DNA of 64,000 nt from an uncultured Lachnospiraceae bacterium (lineage in GTDB: Bacteria; Bacillota; Clostridia; Lachnospirales; Lachnospiraceae). Positions within the stretch are counted from its first letter, which is position 1, and the number at the start of each line of letters is the position of its first letter. Under the pieces are notes generated by a model. It was not told the origin of the DNA. It worked only from the letters and a program-made list of their open reading frames with translations, and searched no databases. The position numbers and the translations under genes are program-made. Below, piece by piece: positions 52,166 to 60,232 of this stretch. The stretch is taken from positions 37,682 through 101,681 of the forward strand of contig CAJTRA010000004.1 of the NCBI GenBank assembly GCA_910578345.1, in the 5' to 3' direction.

Positions 52166-53473
52166 TTATTTCTTCTTCGCGTCCTTATTGAGCGGCCGTA
52201 CCATAAACAGGCTGATCAGCAGCGCCACAATATAGAGCACGATCGTCAGGTAGAGCACATTCTGATATCCCACCGGATTAATGCTGTTGCCATGGGAATC
52301 CTGCATGAACTCTCCAGTACTGTTCACGATCAGATTCGCTACCTGGTTACCTGTAAGACCCGCAAACGCCCAAGCGGAAAGCGTGATACCGTGCAGCGCA
52401 CTGATGCTGCCCATGCCGTAATGGTCAGAAAGCAGCGTCGGCACATTGGAGAATCCTCCGCCGTAACCTGCATTGACTACAAAAATCAATCCCAGCACAA
52501 GCACTACCAGAAGCATGTTGCCCTGTCCGTTCTTGATGCCGCCTGTCAGCATTACCAGTCCGGTAAAGATGATGGAAAGAACGAAGATCAGCTTGTAGAT
52601 CGTATTCCTGTCCTTCATGGTGTCTGCCCAGGCTGAGAAGCCAAGACGTCCGCCCGCATTGAAGATGGCAGAAACTGTGGAAATCACGCCTACGGCGCCT
52701 GCCAGACCAATACATTTCACAATCATCTTCTCCTGAGAGATCAATGCCAGTCCGCAGGTAATATTGATGTAGAACATCAGCCAGATACCGATATAATTGG
52801 CAACCGGTCTTGTCTTGATCACGGACAAAATACTCTGTCCTTTCTCCTTCTTCTGCGGCTCATGCCAGCCTGCCGGTTTCTTCAACAAGATATGGCCCGT
52901 AAACATCATAATAAAATATACCACAGCCAGGATCAGGAACATCTTGTAGATACCGCCCTCTCCCAGATTGTCTAACATTGCCTGCATGATCGGGCTGGCG
53001 ATCGCTTTCGCCGCACCGAAACCTGCCACAGCCAGTCCGGTTGCAAGACCCTTCCTGTCTTCAAACCAGAGCATAAGCGTCTTAACCGGAGACAGATAAC
53101 CTGTCCCAAGGCCAATGCCCATGATAAACCCATAACATATGTAGATACCGATCAGCGCCAGCGGGCTCTGCTGATGCTGTCCGCCGTAATAGATGAAAAA
53201 TCCAGTACCTGCCATACCAGCCGCGAAACAGATCGCAGCGATCAGAGATGATTTGTGAATATCCTTCTCCACCACATTGCCCAGGAATGCCGCCGACATG
53301 CCCAGGAAGAAGATTGCGAAACTGAACGCCCACTCCGTCGCACCTTTGGAGAACCCAATATAATCTGCTATCTCCTGACTGAAGATCGACCAGCAATAAA
53401 CTGTACCGATGCTGCAATGGAGTAAAAGCGCCGGAATCGCGGCACAAACCCATTTGTTTTGACTCTTGTTCAT
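52166..53473 (-). CDS. MFS carrier, OxlT (oxalate:formate antiporter)-like
   Basis: 435 residues, twelve transmembrane segments. The first segment, LLHCSIGTVYCWSIFSQEIA, and the loop MLWFEDRKGLATGLAVAGFG are typical of the OxlT/MCT-like branch of the major facilitator superfamily, which exchanges organic anions. Substrate is uncertain; no oxalate enzymes are nearby. It is divergent from the sigma factor gene across 226 bp, in which I see no clear paired promoter. Confidence 0.85.
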   Translation of the reverse strand: MNKSQNKWVCAAIPALLLHCSIGTVYCWSIFSQEIADYIGFSKGATEWAFSFAIFFLGMSAAFLGNVVEKDIHKSSLIAAICFAAGMAGTGFFIYYGGQHQQSPLALIGIYICYGFIMGIGLGTGYLSPVKTLMLWFEDRKGLATGLAVAGFGAAKAIASPIMQAMLDNLGEGGIYKMFLILAVVYFIMMFTGHILLKKPAGWHEPQKKEKGQSILSVIKTRPVANYIGIWLMFYINITCGLALISQEKMIVKCIGLAGAVGVISTVSAIFNAGGRLGFSAWADTMKDRNTIYKLIFVLSIIFTGLVMLTGGIKNGQGNMLLVVLVLGLIFVVNAGYGGGFSNVPTLLSDHYGMGSISALHGITLSAWAFAGLTGNQVANLIVNSTGEFMQDSHGNSINPVGYQNVLYLTIVLYIVALLISLFMVRPLNKDAKKK

Positions 53474-53699
53474 GTTGAATCCTATCCTCTCTTTCGTCGT
53501 AAAATCTTTTCTCTATATTTTACTCTTAATCGGGATAGATTTCAATTTCTTTTTCTTCTTCTGAATCATTTCCCCTGCCCTTCACGTTATAATAGGCAAA
53601 AGCTCCATAAAAACCGCAAAATTTCGGGCACAGCGGACATATAAATATCACAGTTCGCTGTACAGCAGGCGGCAGACAATCGGAAGGCAGGAACTTTCT

Positions 53700-54239
53700 T
53701 TGACACGCGAAGACAAACTGATCAGACAAATACAAGAAGGCAGAAAAGAATGTCTGGATGAACTGATAGAACTGTATTATCCTGCCATCCTGCGTTACTG
53801 TCTATGGCACATGCCGGATCCGGAAAGCGCGCAGGATGCGACACAGGAAACCTTCCTCAAGCTGGTACGTTTTATCGGCCGTTACCAACACAGAGGGCAG
53901 TTCAAAGCTTTCCTCTATCGGATTGCCTCCAACACCTGTATCGATATCAGACGCGGCCTGCCGGTTTCGGAACCGCTCTCAGAGGGATTAGACCATATCG
54001 TCTGCCGTCCGGAGTCCGGCTATCAGGCGGCTGAAGACAGACAGCTTCTCGCCACAGCTTTCACCGGCCTGCCGGATGACCGGCAAGAACTTATCCTTCT
54101 GCGTTATGGACAGGAACTGACCCTGCGGGAAATCGCCGCCGTCACCGGACTGCCTCTGCGCACGGTACAGACCCGTCTGAGCCGGGCCATAAAGAAACTG
54201 CGGGTATCGCTGAACAACGCAGGGGTAATGACCCGGTAA
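53700..54239 (+). CDS. ECF-type RNA polymerase sigma factor
   Basis: 179 residues, sigma-70 region 2 (ELYYPAILRYCLWHMPDPES, AQDATQETFLKLV, AFLYRIASNTCIDIRR) and region 4 (RQELILLRYGQELTLREIAA, VTGLPLRTVQTRLSRAIKKL); region 3 is missing, as in the ECF group. The start is a TTG after GCAGGAAC; no ATG fits. It heads an operon with a membrane protein and an ABC transporter and probably controls it; the membrane protein next to it may be its anti-sigma factor. Confidence 0.92.
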   Translation: MTREDKLIRQIQEGRKECLDELIELYYPAILRYCLWHMPDPESAQDATQETFLKLVRFIGRYQHRGQFKAFLYRIASNTCIDIRRGLPVSEPLSEGLDHIVCRPESGYQAAEDRQLLATAFTGLPDDRQELILLRYGQELTLREIAAVTGLPLRTVQTRLSRAIKKLRVSLNNAGVMTR

Positions 54240-54300
54240 GTCAAAATCAATTGACACTTGTGTCATAGCTTCTTTTACAAAGCACGTAATAGGAGGGTCT

Positions 54301-55074
54301 ATGAAAGAACGAGAACAATGGAACACTTTTTTTGCAACGGAACGCGGCATTCCCTACGCCTCCCATTTGCAGACGGTAACCGAACTCTCAAAACGCTGTC
54401 TGGATACTGCCGCCGCTAAAAGCAGATCCAGCCTGTCTTTCGGTTCGTTGATCCTAAAACAACTCAAATTTTCTGCCTGGAAGATCTGGCTCTTACAGGG
54501 AATGGTGCTGGCCGCACTCTGCGCAGCATTCTTCTCTCTCTACAAAGAGACTGTTCTGAACTGGTTTTACACTACATTGTCGGAATTTCTCTGTCTGTGC
54601 GGCGGCATGATCGTGTTGAGCGCCGTTCCGCTGCTCCAGAGATCCTTCCGCTATCGAATGATGGAGCTGGAGCAGTCAACCCGTTTTTCCATCGCGGGAA
54701 GCCTGGCGGCTCAGCTTATTTTTATCGGCATCGGTGATCTGACCATGCTGGCTGCCTTGGCCTTAATTGTATGGCAGCATGGTTTGACCGGTTCGGTGAT
54801 CTTCTTATCTCTCGTAATACCGTTCCTGACAGCTGCCGCCACCTGTCTGATGCTATGGGTTCGAACAGACCCTTCCGCTTTTGAACGACAGGCCGTACTG
54901 CTCTGTATGACAACTACACTGCTGATGAACCGGGTTATTGACTGGTACAAAGATTCCCGTCAAGACAGCGGACTCTGGTTCTGGTTTCTGTACGCGTTGC
55001 TCTGTCTCGCCGCGATCTGCCACGAATATCGGAAACTGCAGTCCGTCAGTTACAAGGAATCCCTACGGAATTAA
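54301..55074 (+). CDS. Six-segment membrane protein, possible anti-sigma partner
   Basis: 257 residues with a soluble N-terminus of about 60 residues (HLQTVTELSKRCLDTAAAKS) and about six hydrophobic segments, the last at WFWFLYALLCLAAI. The ribosome site TAGGAGGG is 3 bp from the ATG. No named domain is visible. Because it directly follows an ECF sigma gene and precedes ABC genes, I infer either an anti-sigma role for its cytoplasmic N-terminus or a subunit of the transporter. Confidence 0.6.
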   Translation: MKEREQWNTFFATERGIPYASHLQTVTELSKRCLDTAAAKSRSSLSFGSLILKQLKFSAWKIWLLQGMVLAALCAAFFSLYKETVLNWFYTTLSEFLCLCGGMIVLSAVPLLQRSFRYRMMELEQSTRFSIAGSLAAQLIFIGIGDLTMLAALALIVWQHGLTGSVIFLSLVIPFLTAAATCLMLWVRTDPSAFERQAVLLCMTTTLLMNRVIDWYKDSRQDSGLWFWFLYALLCLAAICHEYRKLQSVSYKESLRN

Positions 55075-55130
55075 CTTTGCGAAATTTAATATGTCATTTA
55101 CTAATTTACTACATTTACATGGAGGTCAAA

Positions 55131-56009
55131 ATGGAAATCACATTGGAACACGTATCGAAACATTTCAAAGACAAAAAAGCTGCGAAGAAAGCCGTAGACG
55201 ACATCAGTCTGAAACTCGGCCCCGGTGTCTGGGGCCTGCTTGGCGCCAACGGCTCCGGGAAGACCACCCTCATGCGCATGATCTGCGGCATCATGAAGCC
55301 CACTGCGGGCCGCATCTATTACGACGGCATAGAAATCGATCGTCTGGGCGACGCCTATCGGGATGTCATCGGATATCTGCCCCAGGAATTCGGCTTCTAC
55401 CCGGAATTCACGGTACAGCAGTATCTGGAATATATCTCCGCCCTGAAAGGCCTGACGGACAGACAGGCCAGAGCGCGGATCGATGAATTACTGGTGCGTC
55501 TTTCCCTGGAAGATGTACGCAGGAAAAGAATCTCCAAACTCTCCGGCGGCATGAAACGTCGTGTGGGCATCGGGCAGGCGCTTTTGAACGATCCCGAATT
55601 CCTGGTGCTGGACGAACCGACCAGCGGCCTGGATCCCGGCGAGCGCGTCCGTTTCCGCAATCTGCTGTCAGAATTCGCCCATGACCGGATCGTGCTGATC
55701 TCCACCCACATCGTATCCGACATAGAATACATCGCAACACGCAACGCTATCATGAAGAACGGAACCATCCTGCGGACCGGCTCGACCCAGGAACTGGTCG
55801 TACAGATGGAAGGCCGGGTCTTTGAGGCCGTGATCAATCCCCATGACTTAAGCCGATGGGAAAAGAAAGTTCAGGTGGTCAATGTGCGCAACGAAGCTGA
55901 CGGCAGCGTTTCTCTGCGCTATCTGGGAGCGCAGAGCGATATCCCACAGGCAAGGCCGCTGGAACCCAGACTGGAAGACCTGTATCTGGAGTTGTTTCCC
56001 AAGAGATGA
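55131..56009 (+). CDS. ABC transporter ATPase
   Basis: 293 residues from the ATG at 55131, which follows GGAGGTCAAA. Walker A LLGANGSGKTT, Q-loop YLPQEFGFYPEF, signature LSGGMKRRVGIGQAL, Walker B FLVLDEPTSGLDPG, switch His in LISTHIV. The sequence is of the CcmA/NatA type that pairs with ABC-2 permeases. A C-terminal region of 70 residues may bind the permease or regulate. It works with the permease gene after a 133-bp gap holding two hairpins. Confidence 0.93.
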   Translation: MEITLEHVSKHFKDKKAAKKAVDDISLKLGPGVWGLLGANGSGKTTLMRMICGIMKPTAGRIYYDGIEIDRLGDAYRDVIGYLPQEFGFYPEFTVQQYLEYISALKGLTDRQARARIDELLVRLSLEDVRRKRISKLSGGMKRRVGIGQALLNDPEFLVLDEPTSGLDPGERVRFRNLLSEFAHDRIVLISTHIVSDIEYIATRNAIMKNGTILRTGSTQELVVQMEGRVFEAVINPHDLSRWEKKVQVVNVRNEADGSVSLRYLGAQSDIPQARPLEPRLEDLYLELFPKR

Positions 56010-56020
56010 AAAAGAGATGA

Positions 56021-56100
56021 AGATATACTAAGACCATAAAATACATGGTCTAAGTATATCTAAATCATCTCTGGAAGAATGCCAAAAACAGGCATTCTTC
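56021..56100 (+). promoter_or_regulatory. Two hairpins between ATPase and permease genes
   Basis: Arms AGATATACTAAGACCA (56021-56036) and TGGTCTAAGTATATCT (56046-56061) pair at 15 of 16; arms GAAGAATGCC (56074-56083) and GGCATTCTTC (56091-56100) pair perfectly. No U run follows either. Likely mRNA stability or attenuation structures. Confidence 0.7.
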
Positions 56101-56142
56101 TCACGACCACCAAAAAATAATAAAAAAGAAAGGATCACAACT

Positions 56143-57387
56143 ATGTGGAGATTATATAGACAGGAAATGAAACGCATTCTAATGACGAAAAGCACGCTTC
56201 TGTTTCTGGCGGCGGCGCTGATTCTGTCGGTTTTCATGGCCTGGGCGCCTGTAACCTTCGAGCGCTATACTTATGAAGAAAACGGGAAAACAATCACGAT
56301 AGAAGGACAAAATGCCCTCGCTTTAAGGAAACAGATGGAGGCGCCTTCCTCCGGAGAAGTGACCCCGGCCAAACTGGCCGAAGGCCTCACCTATTATCAT
56401 AAAAATCTGGAAATCTACGGTGATTTCTATAACGAAGATTTTCCTTTAAACCTTAAAGTGCAGGAAATCTATCCCTGGCGGCAGCTGCTGCAGAGGCTTC
56501 GCGAAGTCATGACCAACCCGGTCAGCGGCCTTGCGCCGGAATATACGGAAATTTCACCCGAAGACGCACGAACCTTCTATGACCATTGCCGGAGCCACAT
56601 TGCTGACTTAATGCGTCTGGAGCAGAAGGACAATCCGGATGCGCAGCAGACCGCAGTGCAGATGTATGAAAAGGTTACGACACCCTTCTACTACTATCCA
56701 GGTTACAACACCAATATGGCCGAATATGAAGGAATCTACCTCTTCCTGCTCATGTTCCTGTGCATGATGATCACCGCTCCCCTGTTCTGCTGTGAATACC
56801 AGACCGGTGCAGACGATATCCTGCGCAGCACCAGACACGGCCGCAAAAGACTTGCATTGGTTAAAATTCTGGCAGTCCTGAGTATCGGGATCGCCGCTTT
56901 TGTCCCCTGCATGACTGTCTTCCAGATCGTCTCCAACAGCCTTTTCGGCTGGGAATGCCGGCAGACTTCTCTGCAGATCCTGTTCTCGGCGGCAAGCCTG
57001 TTGGGTTTGAATGTCGGGCAGATGCAGAACCTCGTCATGTTTGGCGGCTTTGTAACGATGCTCGCCAGCATCTGTTTCGTACTCTTTCTTTCGGCGGCCT
57101 GCAAAAATACCACGATAACCACCGGACTGACCATCGCTTCCGCCATCCTGCCGACACTTTTCTATATGTTGATCGGCCACAGTCTCGGCTCCTATCTGCG
57201 GGTACTGCTTCCCTCCGGCGGATTGGGCGGCAGCAATGCCTTCCTGTACGCCCTGGCCGATTTTGAATTTCTGAAGATCGGTCCGTTCTCGGTGTGGACA
57301 CCTTGGCTGTTACTCATCGTTCCGGCGCTGGAAATTCCGTTGTTCCTCTGGATGACCGTGCGGACCTACTGTCGCAGATCCCTGTAA
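56143..57387 (+). CDS. ABC-2-type permease
   Basis: 414 residues. One membrane segment at the N-terminus (LFLAAALILSVFMAWAPVTF), an extracellular domain of about 170 residues, then five further segments (YLFLLMFLCMMITAPLFCCE, IGIAAFVPCMTVFQIV, SICFVLFLSAACKN and two more). The loop around GADDILRSTRHGRKRLALVK is the usual cytoplasmic coupling region. It pairs with the ATPase upstream. Substrate is unknown. Confidence 0.85.
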   Translation: MWRLYRQEMKRILMTKSTLLFLAAALILSVFMAWAPVTFERYTYEENGKTITIEGQNALALRKQMEAPSSGEVTPAKLAEGLTYYHKNLEIYGDFYNEDFPLNLKVQEIYPWRQLLQRLREVMTNPVSGLAPEYTEISPEDARTFYDHCRSHIADLMRLEQKDNPDAQQTAVQMYEKVTTPFYYYPGYNTNMAEYEGIYLFLLMFLCMMITAPLFCCEYQTGADDILRSTRHGRKRLALVKILAVLSIGIAAFVPCMTVFQIVSNSLFGWECRQTSLQILFSAASLLGLNVGQMQNLVMFGGFVTMLASICFVLFLSAACKNTTITTGLTIASAILPTLFYMLIGHSLGSYLRVLLPSGGLGGSNAFLYALADFEFLKIGPFSVWTPWLLLIVPALEIPLFLWMTVRTYCRRSL

Positions 57388-57422
57388 CAACGTTATCGTC
57401 TGGAATTCCTGCCAGAGCTTCC

Positions 57423-57908
57423 TTATAAGGTTAAGTCTTTGGCAGGAACAGGTAGAAATCTTTGAACCGTTATAATTCTGTTTATCACCGAGATATCTTC
57501 TTCCAGCTCATCCGCAATGACTTCTGTTGGTTTATTTTTCTGAAGCTTGATACATACCGTTTTCACCAAACGTTCCTGGCTTCCTTCTTCCTTCCCTTCC
57601 ATAATTCCCTCCAGCTTCATATCCACAAACGCTTTGCACAGATCGTACTTCTTCTCGCCATTCTTCATAACCGCGTCCTCCTTCATTCTGACTTTCGCCA
57701 CCACTTCCAAAAGTTCTTTTGTATCACTGTCGAGACTACTGTATATCTCTTTATTCTCTTCCATGATCTCCTTTATTTTCTCTTTGTCCTTTCCATACCG
57801 AACCATTTCAAACAATTGCCGAAGCCCGGTATGATACTCGTCAAAAGTATCATGCGCATGGCAATCATACAGATTTAACTTGTAATTCGTAATAAATTCT
57901 TTCAACAT
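57423..57908 (-). pseudogene. Rpn/PD-(D/E)XK transposase-like nuclease, C-terminal fragment
   Basis: The 161-residue frame matches the C-terminal half of Rpn-family recombination-promoting nucleases (transposase-like PD-(D/E)XK proteins): FITNYKLNLYDCHAHDTFDE, then LRQLFEMVRYGKDKEKIKEI, then a charged helical tail with MEGKEEGSQERLVK. The N-terminal nuclease core is missing, and no ribosome site precedes the first Met. Its presence next to other broken genes marks a second decayed patch. Confidence 0.75.
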
Positions 57909-57954
57909 AAGTCCCTTTGCAAAAAAGATTCAGGCAGTACTTTTTGATGGCATA

Positions 57955-58074
57955 ATGGACGATTTTACGATCATATGTGTCATTACTTATATGGCGAAAA
58001 GGCTCAAAGCCGAGAAGAAAGCAGATCCAGACGGCTACAGAATTATCAAAGAGAAAAGACAGACAAGCATATAA
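57955..58074 (+). CDS. Possible 39-residue peptide
   Basis: ATG at 57955 opens MDDFTIICVITYMAKRLKAE, then KKADPDGYRIIKEKRQTSI. One hydrophobic segment and a basic tail suggest a membrane-associated peptide or a gene end. There is no ribosome site, so it may be a remnant. Too short for routine gene callers. Confidence 0.3.
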   Translation: MDDFTIICVITYMAKRLKAEKKADPDGYRIIKEKRQTSI

Positions 58075-58078
58075 GGCA

Positions 58079-58519
58079 AATTTCTAAAAACAGAGTCAAA
58101 GAATTGCTGTTTGAGCAGGACATCCCTTTATCTTGGAGAATAGTTTTGAATCTTCATCAGAACAAGGAATAAAAAGCCTTTTACAAAAATATCAATATCC
58201 CGTATTGACCATTACCTTAACAGGTGATTACAAAGTGACTTACCAACGTTTTCTGGAACGGGAAAACAGCCCTGACAGACACAGGGGGCATGTGGTGAAT
58301 GACTGTTATCCGGAAAAGAAAGCGAATCATCCAAAAACCCTAAAAGCAAAAACTATTTCTTATGAAAATTTTGTCTATGGAATAGAAAAAAGGGGATTTG
58401 ATGCTTTTTGCGTTGACGGCAGGCAGATTAAGGTTGATACAACAGATTTTTCAAAAATTAATATAGGAGAATTATTTTCACAGATTGCGGCATGGAAGGA
58501 GGAGATCCTGCATGATTGA
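58079..58519 (+). pseudogene. P-loop kinase-like protein, truncated and frameshifted
   Basis: QISKNRVKELLFEQDIP is in one frame; after a shift near 58132 the protein goes on in another as FILENSFESSSEQGIKSLLQ, then YPVLTITLTGDYKVTYQRFL, then ERENSPDRHRGHVVNDCYPE. The latter is typical of the lid region of small AAA_33-like kinases, which phosphorylate nucleic acid ends, sugars or amino acids. The Walker A part, expected about 80 residues upstream, is missing. The gene is dead. Confidence 0.7.
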
Positions 58520-58823
58520 CGCGTTTGAAGAAATATCCTTCCCTGAACACGAATATGAGTCAATTCAAAATTATTTAACTAAACCAGGATATTGTTATGC
58601 CACAAGGGTATATAAAGAAATCGGGAAATATAAAGTCGAGGAATTATATACTGCCCCATGGGGTGATAGATTGAAAATAGACGAAGTGAAAACATACTGG
58701 AAAGTATCAGACCGTCCTTTCTATGACGAAATGAGTGATGACGAAAAGATAGAAATCCGTAAATATTCTGAAGATATAGGATTGCCCTATGAATTTATAA
58801 AATTTTCCAGAAGTACAGTATGA
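58512..58823 (+). CDS. Conserved protein of unknown function, 103 aa
   Basis: ATG at 58512 overlaps the end of the kinase-like pseudogene by 8 bp and has a strong GGAGGAGATCCTGC. The product is acidic and mixed alpha/beta (MIDAFEEISFPEHEYESIQN, then YATRVYKEIGKYKVEELYTA, then PWGDRLKIDEVKTYWKVSDR). I do not recognise the family; it has the look of a small beta-barrel such as ASCH. A 22-codon open tail (SFIDELEKAFGVA) lies just downstream at 58822-58890. Confidence 0.55.
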   Translation: MIDAFEEISFPEHEYESIQNYLTKPGYCYATRVYKEIGKYKVEELYTAPWGDRLKIDEVKTYWKVSDRPFYDEMSDDEKIEIRKYSEDIGLPYEFIKFSRSTV

Positions 58824-58905
58824 TGATATTGCAGCAGCAACCGTTAACATCTTTTATTGATGAACTTGAAAAAGCATTTGGGGTAGCGTAAAGAAAACGA
58901 TCCAT

Positions 58906-60126
58906 CTACGGATTACATTTCTTACACGGATCATCATACCCTGCCGCCACAGCTTCCTCCCTCGTACTAAATACCGCCTGGTTCTTCTCCATGGGAAGAA
59001 AACCACAGCTTGCTTTATGCAGTTTGTTGTTATTCTTATTTCCTATATAACTGCCCGTAGGCGGCGCCGCTTCTCCTGGAGACGGCGTGCCGCTTCCACT
59101 GTCCTGCTGTATCGTCCCCGTTACTGCACTGCCTGCACCTGATGGCGCTGATACCGCAGCACCGTTCCCGCCGCTGTGGTCTGCCTTGCTGCCTGCCGCA
59201 TCAGAGCTGCCTTTGGGTTCTCCTGCTTTCCAGCTATCGGAAGGCGCGCTGTTCCATGTGATCTTGCTGCCATCGGAAACTGCCACGATCGTGCCCTGTT
59301 CGTCACTGCGGAACACATCAACTCCCATAGCGCGCAAGTTATTGAGCGTCTCCGCATGGGGATGTCCATAACTGTTATCCTCACCGCAGCTAATCACTGC
59401 ATAAGACGGATCCACCGCCTGCAGAAACTTCTTAGCGGAAGAAGAACGGCTGCCGTGATGTCCCACCTTCAATACATCTGCTTTCACGTCTGCACCGCTT
59501 TTCAGAATATCCGCCTCAGCCTCTTCTTCTGCATCTCCCATGAAAAGAAAGGTATTCTCCCCATGTTCCACCCTCAGCACAATAGAATTATTGTTGGCAT
59601 CCTCATACTTTTTTCCCGGCGACAGAACCGTACACTCAGCGCTGCCCAGCATAAAGCGCTCTCCCGTCTCCGGCACCGTATTCCGATACCCCTTCTGCTT
59701 CATTGTGTCTACAACATCCCGATAGGCAGCCGTGTCCTTTGACTGGTCGGGCATCATGACAGTTCCACAGTCAAACTTATAGAGAATCACATCCAGGCCG
59801 CCGATATGATCTGCGTCCGGGTGGGTGCCCACGGCATATTTCAGCTTCTTAACCCCTTGTTTTGTCAGATAATTCTGGATCTTCGTACCCTGGTTATTAT
59901 CTCCGGCGTCAATCAGCATATATTCCCCATCACACGCCGCAAGAATGCAGTCTCCCTGCCCCACGTCCAGATAATGGACTGCCAGTTCAGAGGCTTCTGT
60001 CTTTTTCTTCTGGTTGGAAGCCTGCACATGACTTTCCCCGGAAAAGCTCCCAAGAAATGGGATGCCGACCATGGCAATTACCAACAGCATGGATAACCGG
60101 CATAAGAGTTTTCTTCCCGTTTTCAT
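58906..60126 (-). CDS. Secreted ComEC/Rec2-like metallo-beta-lactamase-fold hydrolase
   Basis: 406 residues. Signal peptide (MKTGRKLL then a hydrophobic core LSMLLVIAMVGIPFLGSFS), then the MBL fold starting HYLDVGQGDCILAA, metal motif THPDADHIGG, LFMGDAEEEAE and KVGHHGSRSS, as in the ComEC C-terminal domain, without the ComEC membrane channel. A Gly/Ser/Ala-rich linker (about 290-355) leads to a small C-terminal domain YIGNKNNNKLHKASC...CKKCNP resembling the Ada zinc-binding fold. It probably acts outside the cell on phosphodiesters or nucleic acid. Confidence 0.9.
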   Translation of the reverse strand: MKTGRKLLCRLSMLLVIAMVGIPFLGSFSGESHVQASNQKKKTEASELAVHYLDVGQGDCILAACDGEYMLIDAGDNNQGTKIQNYLTKQGVKKLKYAVGTHPDADHIGGLDVILYKFDCGTVMMPDQSKDTAAYRDVVDTMKQKGYRNTVPETGERFMLGSAECTVLSPGKKYEDANNNSIVLRVEHGENTFLFMGDAEEEAEADILKSGADVKADVLKVGHHGSRSSSAKKFLQAVDPSYAVISCGEDNSYGHPHAETLNNLRAMGVDVFRSDEQGTIVAVSDGSKITWNSAPSDSWKAGEPKGSSDAAGSKADHSGGNGAAVSAPSGAGSAVTGTIQQDSGSGTPSPGEAAPPTGSYIGNKNNNKLHKASCGFLPMEKNQAVFSTREEAVAAGYDDPCKKCNP

Positions 60127-60201
60127 CGTATAACCTCCCTGCTCATTCCATTTCTTCCATATTTTATTTGCCCAGGATAAATTTAGTGAATTGCAGTTTC
60201 T

Positions 60202-60230
60202 ATTTTACACGGTTATAACATAAATGGCAA
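60202..60230 (-). promoter_or_regulatory. Promoter of the MBL-fold hydrolase gene
   Basis: TTGCCA (60230-60225), 17-bp spacer, TAAAAT (60207-60202) on the minus strand, immediately after the stop of the ABC exporter gene. Confidence 0.7.
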
Positions 60231-60232
60231 GT

